Origin: CAYVUI01 sp964454745
Lineage (GTDB): Bacteria > Planctomycetota > Phycisphaerae > Sedimentisphaerales > Anaerohalosphaeraceae
Reading direction: 5' to 3'
Length of the DNA stretch: 34,215 nucleotides
Assembly (NCBI GenBank): GCA_964454745.1
Contig: CAYVUI010000037.1
Coordinates: 1-34,215 of the forward strand
Part shown: positions 8,436 to 15,891 of the stretch, piece by piece
How the letters are laid out: each line of letters starts with the position of its first letter
How positions within the stretch are numbered: position 1 is the stretch's first letter
Program-made: the position numbers and the translations under genes
Notes under the pieces: model-generated
Databases searched by the model: none
What the model was told of the DNA's origin: nothing
What the model saw: the letters and a program-made list of their open reading frames with translations, nothing else

Positions 8436-9167
8436 CTATTCCACGAGTTCGTCGATGTCCTCAAACAAGCTCTCGTCCTGTTTGGGTTTTTCTTTTTCGA
8501 CCTGTTGGGTCGGTTGCGGTTTGGGCTTAGCCGGAGCAGGTTTGTTCGGATCGGGTCCGGAGGGTTTGGTTTTTGCTTTTTCAGCGGGTTTTGCCGTCTC
8601 GGTATCGTTGGGATCATCCGGGCGGTCGTATTCAACGTCCATCATATAGTACACGGCAGGGGTGGCGTTGTCGTAATACTGCTGGGAGAGGTCGGATACG
8701 AATACGGAGGATTTTTGGATTACCGCGGCACTTGGGGGGACGGCCTTTGGGTCGCTTTTGCCCATGAGCCTTGCAATGGAGCCTTCCTGCATGTTGGGCA
8801 GGGTAAAGACCACGAAGAACAAAAAGGAGATGCCCAGGAGCCCGGTTAAAAAGCCCAGCACCGCGCAGCCCAGTGAACTGATGACCTTTGGGAAGCTCGA
8901 TTCCATCCGCCCGGTGAGGAAGTACACACAAAAGGAATGCAGTGCGGCGAAAACGAGTACCGTTATCAAAAACAGCAGTGCCGCGAGGTTGTAGCGGGAG
9001 CGGTCAAAGCCGGGGATGGCCGCGAAGAGGGTCGGCGAGAGCATGATCCCGAGGTAGATCGAGACCATGAGGTTGAACAGGCCCAGCCATGCCGCGAGGA
9101 TGTTCTTCATCCTGAGCATTAAAAACCCGACGCCGAGCCCGGCCGCGATGGAGATCCAGATCGCCAT
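8436..9167 (-). CDS. CvpA-like integral membrane protein
   Basis: The 243-residue product has four hydrophobic segments in its first 130 residues (about 3-15/22-45, 60-85, 103-122), arranged like colicin V production protein CvpA family members. A soluble tail follows. From about 180 the tail is low-complexity and rich in P, K, D and E (PNKPAPAKPKPQP), ending in the acidic DESLFEDIDELVE. Such a tail is longer than in typical CvpA (about 160-170 residues). The RBS candidate is GGGG about 7 bases before the ATG. It lies 56 bases downstream of the GspE-like gene on the same strand, so co-transcription is likely. Function is uncertain; CvpA proteins are linked to envelope homeostasis. The family call rests on topology and size. 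Confidence 0.55.
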   Translation of the reverse strand: MAIWISIAAGLGVGFLMLRMKNILAAWLGLFNLMVSIYLGIMLSPTLFAAIPGFDRSRYNLAALLFLITVLVFAALHSFCVYFLTGRMESSFPKVISSLGCAVLGFLTGLLGISFLFFVVFTLPNMQEGSIARLMGKSDPKAVPPSAAVIQKSSVFVSDLSQQYYDNATPAVYYMMDVEYDRPDDPNDTETAKPAEKAKTKPSGPDPNKPAPAKPKPQPTQQVEKEKPKQDESLFEDIDELVE

Positions 9168-9223
9168 AGTCTACCCCGCTGCTCCTGTAGTTGATCGTAT
9201 TGTGTTTATTTTTTGCATCTTTT

Positions 9224-10825
9224 CTATCCGAGATTCGAGATGACGCGTTTGACTTCTTCGAGGGTTGTTTCGCCGCGCAGGACCCGCCGCATGCCTTCGC
9301 GTTTTAGCTTGGAACGGCCTGCCTTATCGCCCTGCATTTTCATGTCGCTCATCGAGAGGGTATTGTCTACGAGCTTGTTCTTGATATTTTCATCCAGGCG
9401 AGTGACATCGAACAGGCCGATTCGCCCGATGTAGCCGGAATTGTGGCAGTTTTCGCAACCGTTGGCCTGCATGATGCGGCCCGGGTCGATTCCTTTTTTG
9501 ATGAATTCCTGTCGCTGTTTTTCTTCCAGTTGGGCGGGGCTTTTGCAGTCCGGGCACAGTTTCCGTACGAGCCTCTGGGAGATAATGATGCTTACAGCCG
9601 AGGCGATCAGCAGCGGTTTGATCTGCAGGTCGAGCAGGCGGACGAGGCAGGCCATGTTGCTGCTGGCATGGAGAGTGGCGAGGACCAGGTGGCCAGTCTG
9701 CGAGGCCTGGATGGCCATGGAGGCGGTTTCCGGGTCGCGGATTTCACCGGCGACGATGACGTCCGGGTCCTGACGCAAAATACTGCGCAGGGCATTGGCA
9801 AAGGTAATGTTCGCCTTGGGATTGACCTCGATCTGGCTGACATTGGGCAGCATATATTCGATGGGGTCTTCCACGGTGACGACGTTTCGCGTGAAGAAGT
9901 CCATCTCTTTTAGCATGGCGTAGAGCGAGGTGGTTTTCCCGCTTCCGGTCGGGCCGCAGACGACGATCATGCCCGACGACTGGGCGACCGCGTCGAGGAC
10001 GATGTCGTAATCGGCCTGGCTCATGCCGGTTTCCTTCAGGCTCAGCAGCCCTTCGATGCGGTTGAGTACGCGAATTGAGAGCTTTTCGCCGCCGAGTACG
10101 CCCTGGGAATTGACACGAAAGTGGACATCTCCCTGCGGCACGCGGGCCATGAAGGAACCGTCCTGGGGCCGGCGTTTTTCCGCGATGTCCATATTGGAGA
10201 TCGCCTTGATGGAGTTGACCACCGCGGCGGCGCGGTCTTCGTCGATCTGCTGGTACACGCGAAGATAGCCGTCCACGCGGAAGCGAACGTTGAAAACCTT
10301 GTCCGGCGTGGGATCGATGAGGATATCGCTGGCCCGCTCGACAATGGAATCGAGCATGATGCCTTCGGTCATATCCTGTATTTCACGGGAGACCTGCTGG
10401 TCTTTCTGGGAACCGTAGACCTCGGCGAAACTCCGGCCCGAGGCGTCGAGAAGCTGAATGGACTTGCCGGGATCGCCGGGAAAGAGAATCCGCTTAAATT
10501 TGAACGGATTGCCGAAGAATTCCATGATCGCTTCTTTGAGGTCGAGCTGACCGGACTGAATGCGGTTGGTCAGGTCAATGACCCCGAGGATAATCAGCAG
10601 GACCGGCCCGATGAAGAGGGCCGCAATATTTGCTACGGGCTTAAAGGGTTTGGAGACAAAAGAGTAATTCTCGATCACTGAAACGCAATATACACACAGG
10701 TAGACCCACACCACCAGTACGGCCAGGCGGAGAGGCTGGAAGATCAGCTCCGCGACCGGCAGTTCCTCTACCGGCGTCACCGCCAGCAGTGTTTGTAAAA
10801 TTTCTCCTGCACCTGCAGTTGGCAT
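9224..10825 (-). CDS. GspE/PilB-family secretion/pilus ATPase with N-terminal membrane helices
   Basis: This hexameric ATPase family powers type II secretion or type IV pilus assembly. The 533-residue product shows Walker A GPTGSGKTTS at 291-300, an Asp/Glu box (VTVEDPIEY, 317-324), Walker B DVIVAGEIRDPET (355-367), the His box GHLVLATLHA (378-387), and a zinc site of two CxxC pairs (C424/C427 and C457/C460), all hallmarks of GspE/PilB. Unusually, the N-terminal MshEN/N1 domain is replaced by two likely membrane helices (about 32-51 and 64-83), so the ATPase itself may be membrane-anchored. AAGGAA lies 8 bases upstream of the ATG. No other secretion or pilus genes are nearby. GspE versus PilB cannot be decided here. 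Confidence 0.9.
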   Translation of the reverse strand: MPTAGAGEILQTLLAVTPVEELPVAELIFQPLRLAVLVVWVYLCVYCVSVIENYSFVSKPFKPVANIAALFIGPVLLIILGVIDLTNRIQSGQLDLKEAIMEFFGNPFKFKRILFPGDPGKSIQLLDASGRSFAEVYGSQKDQQVSREIQDMTEGIMLDSIVERASDILIDPTPDKVFNVRFRVDGYLRVYQQIDEDRAAAVVNSIKAISNMDIAEKRRPQDGSFMARVPQGDVHFRVNSQGVLGGEKLSIRVLNRIEGLLSLKETGMSQADYDIVLDAVAQSSGMIVVCGPTGSGKTTSLYAMLKEMDFFTRNVVTVEDPIEYMLPNVSQIEVNPKANITFANALRSILRQDPDVIVAGEIRDPETASMAIQASQTGHLVLATLHASSNMACLVRLLDLQIKPLLIASAVSIIISQRLVRKLCPDCKSPAQLEEKQRQEFIKKGIDPGRIMQANGCENCHNSGYIGRIGLFDVTRLDENIKNKLVDNTLSMSDMKMQGDKAGRSKLKREGMRRVLRGETTLEEVKRVISNLG

Positions 10826-10905
10826 ATCACGGGTTCCTTATTCACATCGCCCCCCCCGGACCCGTGCATTGTATGGAGAACCGCAGAAGACTGCAAGGAT
10901 ATTTA

Positions 10906-10917
10906 CGGATATATCCG
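10906..10917. repeat. 12-bp palindrome upstream of the GspE-like gene
   Basis: CGGATATATCCG is a perfect palindrome about 80 bases upstream of the GspE-like start. A related palindrome, CCGGATTATCCGG, lies at 11791-11803, upstream of the GAF-like gene. The two could be sites for one regulator (inference); chance is not excluded. Confidence 0.3.
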
Positions 10918-10964
10918 GATCGTGAATTTTTTAACGGAGTGGAAAGACAGGTAAGGCAGGAGGA

Positions 10965-11606
10965 TTAGGCTCCCGCTTCGATGTCCTGGTTCATTTCTTC
11001 CATCGCGCTGCGGATGGCCTGTGAAAGGCCCGGTGTGACCGAGGAGAGCCGCTTGATCTCCTGGCTGCTCAGTGGTCCGGCATCATAACGATAGGCGAGC
11101 AGAAAACCGAGGGATTTTGCGTTTTTGCCCAGCGGGATTGCTGCGCCGGATACCTTGTTCCACAGCTCGGTGGTTTCTTCCCGGGGATCGGTGATGGTAT
11201 GCATGTCCTGAATTGCGTGCGATTTTCGAATTTTCTGGCAGACTTCGGGTGTAAACCAGCTTTCGACGGCTGCGGCATCGACGAGATCGCGGCAGGCCTC
11301 ACAAAGGCCGTGTGTCTCAAATCTGTCTGACTCCCAGAGCCGAATCGCTACATTGAGCGAGCCGATGGATTTCTGCATAGATTTAACGACCTGGCACATC
11401 AGCTCGAAGTAATCGCTTTGTCCGATCAGGTCGTTGTAGACCTGGAGCCCAAACTGCATCTCGCGAAGCTGAGCGACAAAATCGCTGTGGATGGAAACCA
11501 TATCATTGCAGAGAATATCGATCTTTTTCGCCTGTTGATGGCGGATTTTGTTCAGTTTGCTGATCACTCGGCGAGCGCGGGTATTTCTCGGATTGGGCAC
11601 AGACAT
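10965..11606 (-). CDS. GAF-domain-like signalling protein
   Basis: The 213-residue product has no recognisable enzyme motif. An N-terminal helical part (about 10-70) containing SKLNKIRHQQAKKIDILCNDM could form a coiled coil. The C-terminal 140 residues have the look of a GAF sensor: AIRLWE in an early strand, a middle AAAVESWF region, and GAAIPLGKNAKSLGFLLAYR followed by a final helix SSQEIKRLSSVTPGLSQAI. ATG at 11606 (MSVPNPRN) is chosen because AGGAG lies directly upstream, though the 2-base spacing is short and GTG at 11600 would be better spaced. The frame is open to 11765, but that extension is unlike a protein. It lies downstream of the histidine kinase on the same strand, so a link to that two-component system is plausible. 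Confidence 0.6.
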   Translation of the reverse strand: MSVPNPRNTRARRVISKLNKIRHQQAKKIDILCNDMVSIHSDFVAQLREMQFGLQVYNDLIGQSDYFELMCQVVKSMQKSIGSLNVAIRLWESDRFETHGLCEACRDLVDAAAVESWFTPEVCQKIRKSHAIQDMHTITDPREETTELWNKVSGAAIPLGKNAKSLGFLLAYRYDAGPLSSQEIKRLSSVTPGLSQAIRSAMEEMNQDIEAGA

Positions 11607-11790
11607 ATCTCCTAATTTTAAGTTTTCAATGCTCAAATGTCGGCACAACACGATACTTTCTTGAATAGAAAAAAGGGTCAAAAATCGGCTTTTTTCGAGC
11701 GATAATAAGCAAATCCGGCATATCAGAATTGGCATCCGGGGGGTGGAAAATGTCACTGGGGGCATTTTGAGGAAAACTTTTTTATTTCCG

Positions 11791-11803
11791 CCGGATTATC
11801 CGG
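11791..11803. repeat. Palindrome between histidine kinase and GAF-like gene
   Basis: CCGGAT and ATCCGG surround a single central T. It resembles the palindrome at 10906-10917. No U run follows on either transcript strand, so it is not a convincing terminator; an operator is possible. The rest of 11607-11858 shows no gene; TTGACC about 85 bases upstream of the GAF-like gene on the minus strand is only a weak promoter candidate. Confidence 0.3.
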
Positions 11804-11858
11804 ACGTGAAGAGAAAGAGGGCAAATCATTGCGTGAATTCGGATTGCGGGGGATGTTT

Positions 11859-14069
11859 TTAGCAGCCCGGGGGCATTTTCAGTGTTATCATCGCCCTTGT
11901 TCCGGATCCGAGGTGGCTTTCGAGGCGGACTTTTCCACCGTTTAGCTCGATGAGCCGGCGCGCGATGGCCAGGCCCAGGCCGCGTTTTCGCCCGGCGGTT
12001 TTGGAGGAGAAGAACGGATCGAAGGCTTTTTCCAGTGTTCTCGGGTCCATTCCCTCCCCGTGGTCTGAGATGGATATTACGATTCGGCCGCTGATTTTTT
12101 CCGCGGTGACCTCGATTTGGCCTCCCTGGCCGTTGAGCGATTCGGCGGCATTGATGAGCAGATGGTAAATCGCCAGGCGGAGCTGGCTAGCATCGGCAAA
12201 TACCGGTCCTGCGTTGTCGAGGTGTTGTTTTACGAGGTTGACCGCCTGGGCGGTGTTTTCGTTTTGGATTTGCTGCCATGCCCGGTCGATCAGCTGCTCG
12301 ACATTCATCTCGACCGGATCGGGCGTTTCGGGTTTTGCGAATGTCATCAACTCTCCGATCAGGCCGGAGATTTCGTGGCTGCGCTGCTGAATCTGTTCGA
12401 GGATGCGTTTGCGTTCGGGGTCCTGTTCGGTTTCATTGAGCAATTGTGCCCGTCCGGAGATGACCGCCAGGGGATTATTGAGTTCGTGGGCGGCGCCGGC
12501 GGAGAACTCTGCCATGGCGGCAAAGGTCTGGACGGCCGCGGCGGTTTCACTGCTGCGTTCGAGTTTTTCGACGAGCGAGGAGAAATTTTCCGCCAATCTC
12601 ATGCGGTTCTGGCATCGCTGGGTTACCGTCAGGACATTGGGAACGACTTTGGCCAGGGCGGTGATTGTTTCCGGGCTGAAATGATAACCGACGGGATAGC
12701 CGGGCTCGAAGAACAGGCCCGCAACGTTTTTCTCATCCCACTCAAAGGCTAAGAAGGCGAATCCATCCGGATCGGCGGCCGGCCATATCTCTGTAAGCAG
12801 CTCTCCGAGCGGAGGGCAGAGTTTCGCCGGGGCCGTGTCCTGGGTGCGCAGGGCCTGTGCCTGGTCAGGGGAGAGGCTCAGCAGTTTTGAGACCGTTTCG
12901 CCGGCGGCGGGTAAACCGACTGCGATGGCGATATCCGCCGGATTGCCCTGGATCGAGATGACCGCGGTGCGACCGGTGCGAAAATGTCCGCGCCAGCAGA
13001 TCGCTAGTTTTTCCGCGGCTTCCAAGACGGTTTCGGCGGTTTTTGCTTCGCTGAGGATATCGGTTGTGAATTCGAAGAGCCTGGCTTTTTCTTCGATGAT
13101 CTGCCGGTCGCTGCAGAGTTTGAGGTTCTCTTTGGCAAGGACAGATCCGGCTGCACGCATGTTTTGTTCATAATGGAAGCGATCGGCCTGGCCGACACAT
13201 TGTGACCAGACTTCTTCGAGCCGCTGGGGCAGAATTGTGCGGACATGCTCTATTTGTTCCGTGTCTAAATCCAGGCTTTCGCAAAGCCGGGCAAATGCGT
13301 GGGAGCTGAGCATGCGGCCCAGTGCGAACTGTTCGAACTGTGTTCGGGCGAGCTGGGCTGCTGCGCGGACCACCCTTGCGGGGCGTTCGCATTCGTTTTG
13401 TGCCTTTATGCCCGGATGTGCCATTGAGGCCAGCCAGAGTGTCATGACCATAGGTTCGCCGAACTGCCACTGCTGACCCAGGCGGCGTGCGACAATGTGG
13501 CCGTTGGTGTTGATATGTTCGTCCTGGACTTCCTCAAGGGCTTTGTCGAGGATTTGCGACTGGTGCATCATCTGTACGAAGCTTTTGGGCATCAGGTCCG
13601 CGAGGGCCAGGTTGCCCATTTCGTAGAGCAGGCCCGCCCAGTAGGCCATTGGACGCTGGTCTTCGGGCAGTGCGAATGCCGCCAGCTGAGCGGAGGCCAG
13701 GGCGATTGTGATCATGTAGCGGTTCCAGGCGGAAAAGGAGAACTGCTCGTCGGTGCCTTCGATATCGCGGAAAGGACGCAGGTCGAAAATGGCTTTTCGC
13801 AGTACCGACTCGGGAAGCTCGATCACTGCTTTTGAGATATTGGGGATGTCCTGTTCAAAGTCGATACCATGCGACGCGGCCAGTGAAAACATCCGGGCGG
13901 CCATCGCGGGGTCGCACTGGATGATTTCTTCGATTCGGGTCCGGTTTATATACTCCCGGCCGGCCTGTTCGAGCAGGGCGCCAGCGCAGGGTTCAAAGCT
14001 GACAAGTCCGCTGTATCCGTGCAGTAAAAGATCAATATGCTGCTCCGCGTTGGAAGTAACACCCTTCAT
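11859..14069 (-). CDS. HDOD-domain sensor histidine kinase
   Basis: This 736-residue signalling protein starts with an HDOD domain (about 15-270, seen in IEEIIQCDPAMAARMFSLA and YWAGLLYEMGNLAL), then a GAF-like sensor region (about 325-480), a predicted coiled coil (about 485-515), and a histidine kinase core. The phospho-acceptor is His526 in AGAAHELNNPLA. The N box is INAAES (about 638-643), G1 DHGEGMD (about 667-673), an F box DPFFSSK, and G2 RGLGLAIA (about 695-702). No transmembrane segment is evident, so it is probably cytoplasmic. GAGGG lies 5 bases upstream of the ATG. It starts 35 bases downstream of a response regulator on the same strand, its likely partner. HDOD-kinase fusions occur mainly in delta-proteobacteria and planctomycetes. 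Confidence 0.9.
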   Translation of the reverse strand: MKGVTSNAEQHIDLLLHGYSGLVSFEPCAGALLEQAGREYINRTRIEEIIQCDPAMAARMFSLAASHGIDFEQDIPNISKAVIELPESVLRKAIFDLRPFRDIEGTDEQFSFSAWNRYMITIALASAQLAAFALPEDQRPMAYWAGLLYEMGNLALADLMPKSFVQMMHQSQILDKALEEVQDEHINTNGHIVARRLGQQWQFGEPMVMTLWLASMAHPGIKAQNECERPARVVRAAAQLARTQFEQFALGRMLSSHAFARLCESLDLDTEQIEHVRTILPQRLEEVWSQCVGQADRFHYEQNMRAAGSVLAKENLKLCSDRQIIEEKARLFEFTTDILSEAKTAETVLEAAEKLAICWRGHFRTGRTAVISIQGNPADIAIAVGLPAAGETVSKLLSLSPDQAQALRTQDTAPAKLCPPLGELLTEIWPAADPDGFAFLAFEWDEKNVAGLFFEPGYPVGYHFSPETITALAKVVPNVLTVTQRCQNRMRLAENFSSLVEKLERSSETAAAVQTFAAMAEFSAGAAHELNNPLAVISGRAQLLNETEQDPERKRILEQIQQRSHEISGLIGELMTFAKPETPDPVEMNVEQLIDRAWQQIQNENTAQAVNLVKQHLDNAGPVFADASQLRLAIYHLLINAAESLNGQGGQIEVTAEKISGRIVISISDHGEGMDPRTLEKAFDPFFSSKTAGRKRGLGLAIARRLIELNGGKVRLESHLGSGTRAMITLKMPPGC

Positions 14070-14104
14070 CGTACCCTCGTTTTTATCAAACCTCTTGCAG
14101 CCGA

Positions 14105-14671
14105 CTACACCAGTTGCAGTACATCTGTTATCTTATCCACCAAAGAAGCGATATTAAACGGCTTCTGAATAAAATCCTCCGCGCCTGCGGTGAGCAGGTC
14201 TTCGATCTCGTCGCGGTTGACCACACCCGAGACAATGATAATCCGGGTTGAGGCAAAATCGGGATTTCGCTTGATTGTCTGGCAAACCAGGTTTCCGTTG
14301 ACGTCCGGCAGCATGTAATCCAGTATGATCAGGTCCGGTTTGAACTGCTGGGTCATGATCCCTGCGTCGTAACCGCTTGACGCTGTTTTTACGTCAAACC
14401 GTCCGTCGCGGATCAAAACATCGACCATCAGCTCCAGAATTTCCGGATCATCATCCACCAGCAGTACCTTTTTCTTTCCGCTGTCGAGATTGTCCAGGGG
14501 AATGCGGTTGTCTTTCATGAATTTGACCAGACTTTCGCGCGGAATCCTCCGGAAACGCGACCCGGGAATACGAAAACCCTGGAGCCGCCCTGCATCGAAA
14601 CAACGAATGATCGTTTGCTGGCTTACGTTACAGACTTGCGCCGCCTCGCCTGTCGTAAAAAGGTTCTTCAT
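14105..14671 (-). CDS. Response regulator: excisionase-type HTH fused N-terminally to a receiver domain
   Basis: The 188-residue product has an N-terminal DNA-binding domain of the MerR/excisionase type (about 4-54, LFTTGEAAQVCNVSQQTIIRC) and a C-terminal receiver domain (about 67-188). Receiver residues are in place: acidic DDD at 73-75, phospho-acceptor Asp118 in LIILDYMLPD, Ser148, and Lys170 in FIQKPF. The domain order (DNA binding first, receiver last) reverses the usual one. AAGGA lies about 8 bases upstream of the ATG. It leads the operon with the HDOD kinase and has a strong promoter and an inverted repeat upstream, which would suit autoregulation. Confidence 0.93.
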   Translation of the reverse strand: MKNLFTTGEAAQVCNVSQQTIIRCFDAGRLQGFRIPGSRFRRIPRESLVKFMKDNRIPLDNLDSGKKKVLLVDDDPEILELMVDVLIRDGRFDVKTASSGYDAGIMTQQFKPDLIILDYMLPDVNGNLVCQTIKRNPDFASTRIIIVSGVVNRDEIEDLLTAGAEDFIQKPFNIASLVDKITDVLQLV

Positions 14672-14706
14672 CTTGCCATCCTTGTTAAAATGATTGTTCC
14701 CAGCCC

Positions 14707-14733
14707 AATAGAGAATATCCTGTTTTCTCTATT
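14707..14733. promoter_or_regulatory. Inverted repeat at the transcription start of the response-regulator operon
   Basis: AATAGAGAA (14707-14715) and TTCTCTATT (14725-14733) are exact reverse complements with a 9-base spacer. They begin just after the predicted start point (about 14735 on the minus strand), 36 bases before the ATG of the response regulator. It could be an operator for the encoded HTH protein, or a hairpin at the 5' end of the mRNA. Confidence 0.5.
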
Positions 14734-14741
14734 TTATCTTA

Positions 14742-14770
14742 ATTAAAGTATCGGCTCTGTGCTTTGTCAA
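14742..14770 (-). promoter_or_regulatory. Sigma70-type promoter of the response regulator-kinase operon
   Basis: Read on the minus strand, TTGACA (14770-14765) and TTTAAT (14747-14742) are separated by 17 bases. This is a perfect -35 and a five-of-six -10 with ideal spacing. The predicted start is near 14735, giving a leader of about 64 bases. Confidence 0.75.
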
Positions 14771-14808
14771 GGATGAATTTTTAAACAAAAAATTCATTAT
14801 CAGCCTTG
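14768..14808. repeat. Long interrupted stem-loop upstream of the response-regulator promoter
   Basis: ATGAATTTTT (14773-14782) pairs exactly with AAAAATTCAT (14788-14797) around a 5-base loop, and outer arms CAAGG (14768-14772) and CCTTG (14804-14808) extend the stem past a 6-base bulge. It borders the -35 box. A regulator site or a small structured RNA are both possible. Confidence 0.4.
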
Positions 14809-14896
14809 GGAGGGGCGTTTTTATGGGAAATCTCTATGTATCAGCTACTTAGAATGATCCATAAAACGGAAAATAGTCAAAAAAAGATGCAAAATA

Positions 14897-14999
14897 TACC
14901 CTTAAGGGTAGTAAATTTCCGCGCGGAAACCTGTATTTTTCTATTTCAAGGATATTTGCCGCGTAAAAAAAGGGAATTTTCAGTCGGAAGCACTATACA
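14897..14999 (+). promoter_or_regulatory. Duplicated noncoding element, copy A (two tandem palindromes plus -10-like box)
   Basis: TACCCTTAAGGGTA (14897-14910) and TTTCCGCGCGGAAA (14916-14929) are perfect 14-bp palindromes five bases apart; as RNA they would be 5-bp stems with tetraloops UUAA and GCGC. CCGCG (14959-14963), GGG (14972-14974) and TATACA (14994-14999) follow. Copy B at 20039-20141 aligns without any gap and differs at about 22 of 103 bases by hand count. The element lies about 96 bases upstream of the IMPase-family operon. The final hexamer could be a -10 box with the palindromes as activator sites, or the hairpins could act in RNA. Confidence 0.7.
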
Positions 15000-15095
15000 A
15001 TAACACCAATAGGTTCCCCTTGCATTGGAACAATTGGCTGTGGTATAAAGGTTTTTTGGAATAATAACAAAAAAGACATTTGGAATACGGATTTT

Positions 15096-15890
15096 ATGAA
15101 ATCATTTTTGCAGGATACGATCACCCGGGCCGGTGAAATTTCGCTGGAATACCGGGAAAAGCTGACCGAGATTGAGGTGAATCGTAAATCGCCCAAGGAT
15201 CTGGTAACCGAGGCGGATGTCGCGGTCGAACATTACATCGTCGAACAGATCAAGAAGCACTACCCGGATCACTCCATCCTTGGTGAAGAGAGCGGCACGC
15301 ACAGCGGCAATGAGTACCAGTGGATTATTGATCCGATTGACGGGACGGCGGGGTTTGTGCACTGCCATCCTTTTTATTCGGTCTCTGTCGGGCTGAAAAA
15401 AGGCGATGAGCTGATCCTCGGGGCGGTTTTTGTGCCGGTCCTGGGGGAGTTGTTCCTTGCGCAAAAAGGCGATGGGGCGACGCTTAATGGTACGCCGATC
15501 CATGTTTCTACCCGGACAAACCTAAGTGAGTGCATGATCGGGACGGGTTTTGCCTGTCTGCGGGAGGATTTTACCGAGAATAACCTGCCGTATTTCGTTG
15601 AAATCGCGCCAAAAGTGCGAGGGATGCGGCGGCATGGCTCGGCGGCGGCGGACCTGGCATACGTAGCCTGCGGACGGTTTGACGCATTCTGGGAATTGAA
15701 CCTGAAGATTTACGACATTGCGGCCGGGGCGATCCTCGTGCAGGAGGCAGGGGGGAAAGTGACGGATTTTGCCGGAGGAAGTGAGGGAATGCCGATGGAA
15801 GTACTTGCAGCTTCCGAGGCGATTTACCCGGACCTTCAAAAGATTATTGAAAAAGTCAAACAACAGGCCGGGTTCGGCAGTAAGGATTAA
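15096..15890 (+). CDS. Inositol-monophosphatase family phosphatase
   Basis: The 264-residue length and motifs place it in the Mg-dependent IMPase/SuhB/CysQ family: ILGEESGTHSG (about 62-72; motif with metal-binding Glu), WIIDPIDGTAGFVH (about 77-90; metal-binding Asp residues) and ELNLKIYDIAAGAILVQEAGG (about 205-225; third metal site and dimer region). Possible substrates are inositol phosphates, 3'-phosphoadenosine nucleotides, or sugar bisphosphates; sequence alone does not decide. The RBS is weak. It is the first gene downstream of duplicated element copy A and is followed at a single base by a Cys-based phosphatase whose RBS lies inside its last codons, so they form a two-gene unit. Confidence 0.9.
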   Translation: MKSFLQDTITRAGEISLEYREKLTEIEVNRKSPKDLVTEADVAVEHYIVEQIKKHYPDHSILGEESGTHSGNEYQWIIDPIDGTAGFVHCHPFYSVSVGLKKGDELILGAVFVPVLGELFLAQKGDGATLNGTPIHVSTRTNLSECMIGTGFACLREDFTENNLPYFVEIAPKVRGMRRHGSAAADLAYVACGRFDAFWELNLKIYDIAAGAILVQEAGGKVTDFAGGSEGMPMEVLAASEAIYPDLQKIIEKVKQQAGFGSKD

Positions 15891-15891
15891 T

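Larger units (their letters stand above)
14672..15095. other. Divergent intergenic region between the response regulator and the IMPase-family gene
   Basis: This 424-base gap contains no credible gene. It holds, in order, an inverted repeat at 14707-14733, the minus-strand promoter at 14742-14770, a stem-loop at 14768-14808, the first copy of the duplicated noncoding element (14897-14999), and about 95 bases of AT-rich leader before the ATG at 15096. A short open frame at 14806-15003 overlaps the element and is not supported. Confidence 0.6.

Noticed and set aside
11607..11765. N-terminal extension of the GAF-like gene
   Set aside because: Cys/Leu-rich, not family-like, and AGGAG lies before the ATG at 11606.
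11791..11803. Terminator of the histidine kinase gene
   Set aside because: The palindrome is followed by an A-rich, not U-rich, stretch on the minus-strand transcript.
14806..15003. Small + strand gene of 65 codons in the intergenic gap
   Set aside because: It runs across the duplicated noncoding element; the similar element at 20039 does not keep a matching reading frame and no RBS of note was seen.
15769..15891. Earlier start of the Cys phosphatase gene
   Set aside because: It would overlap the IMPase-family gene by 120 bases; ATG 15892 has AAGGA at good spacing.
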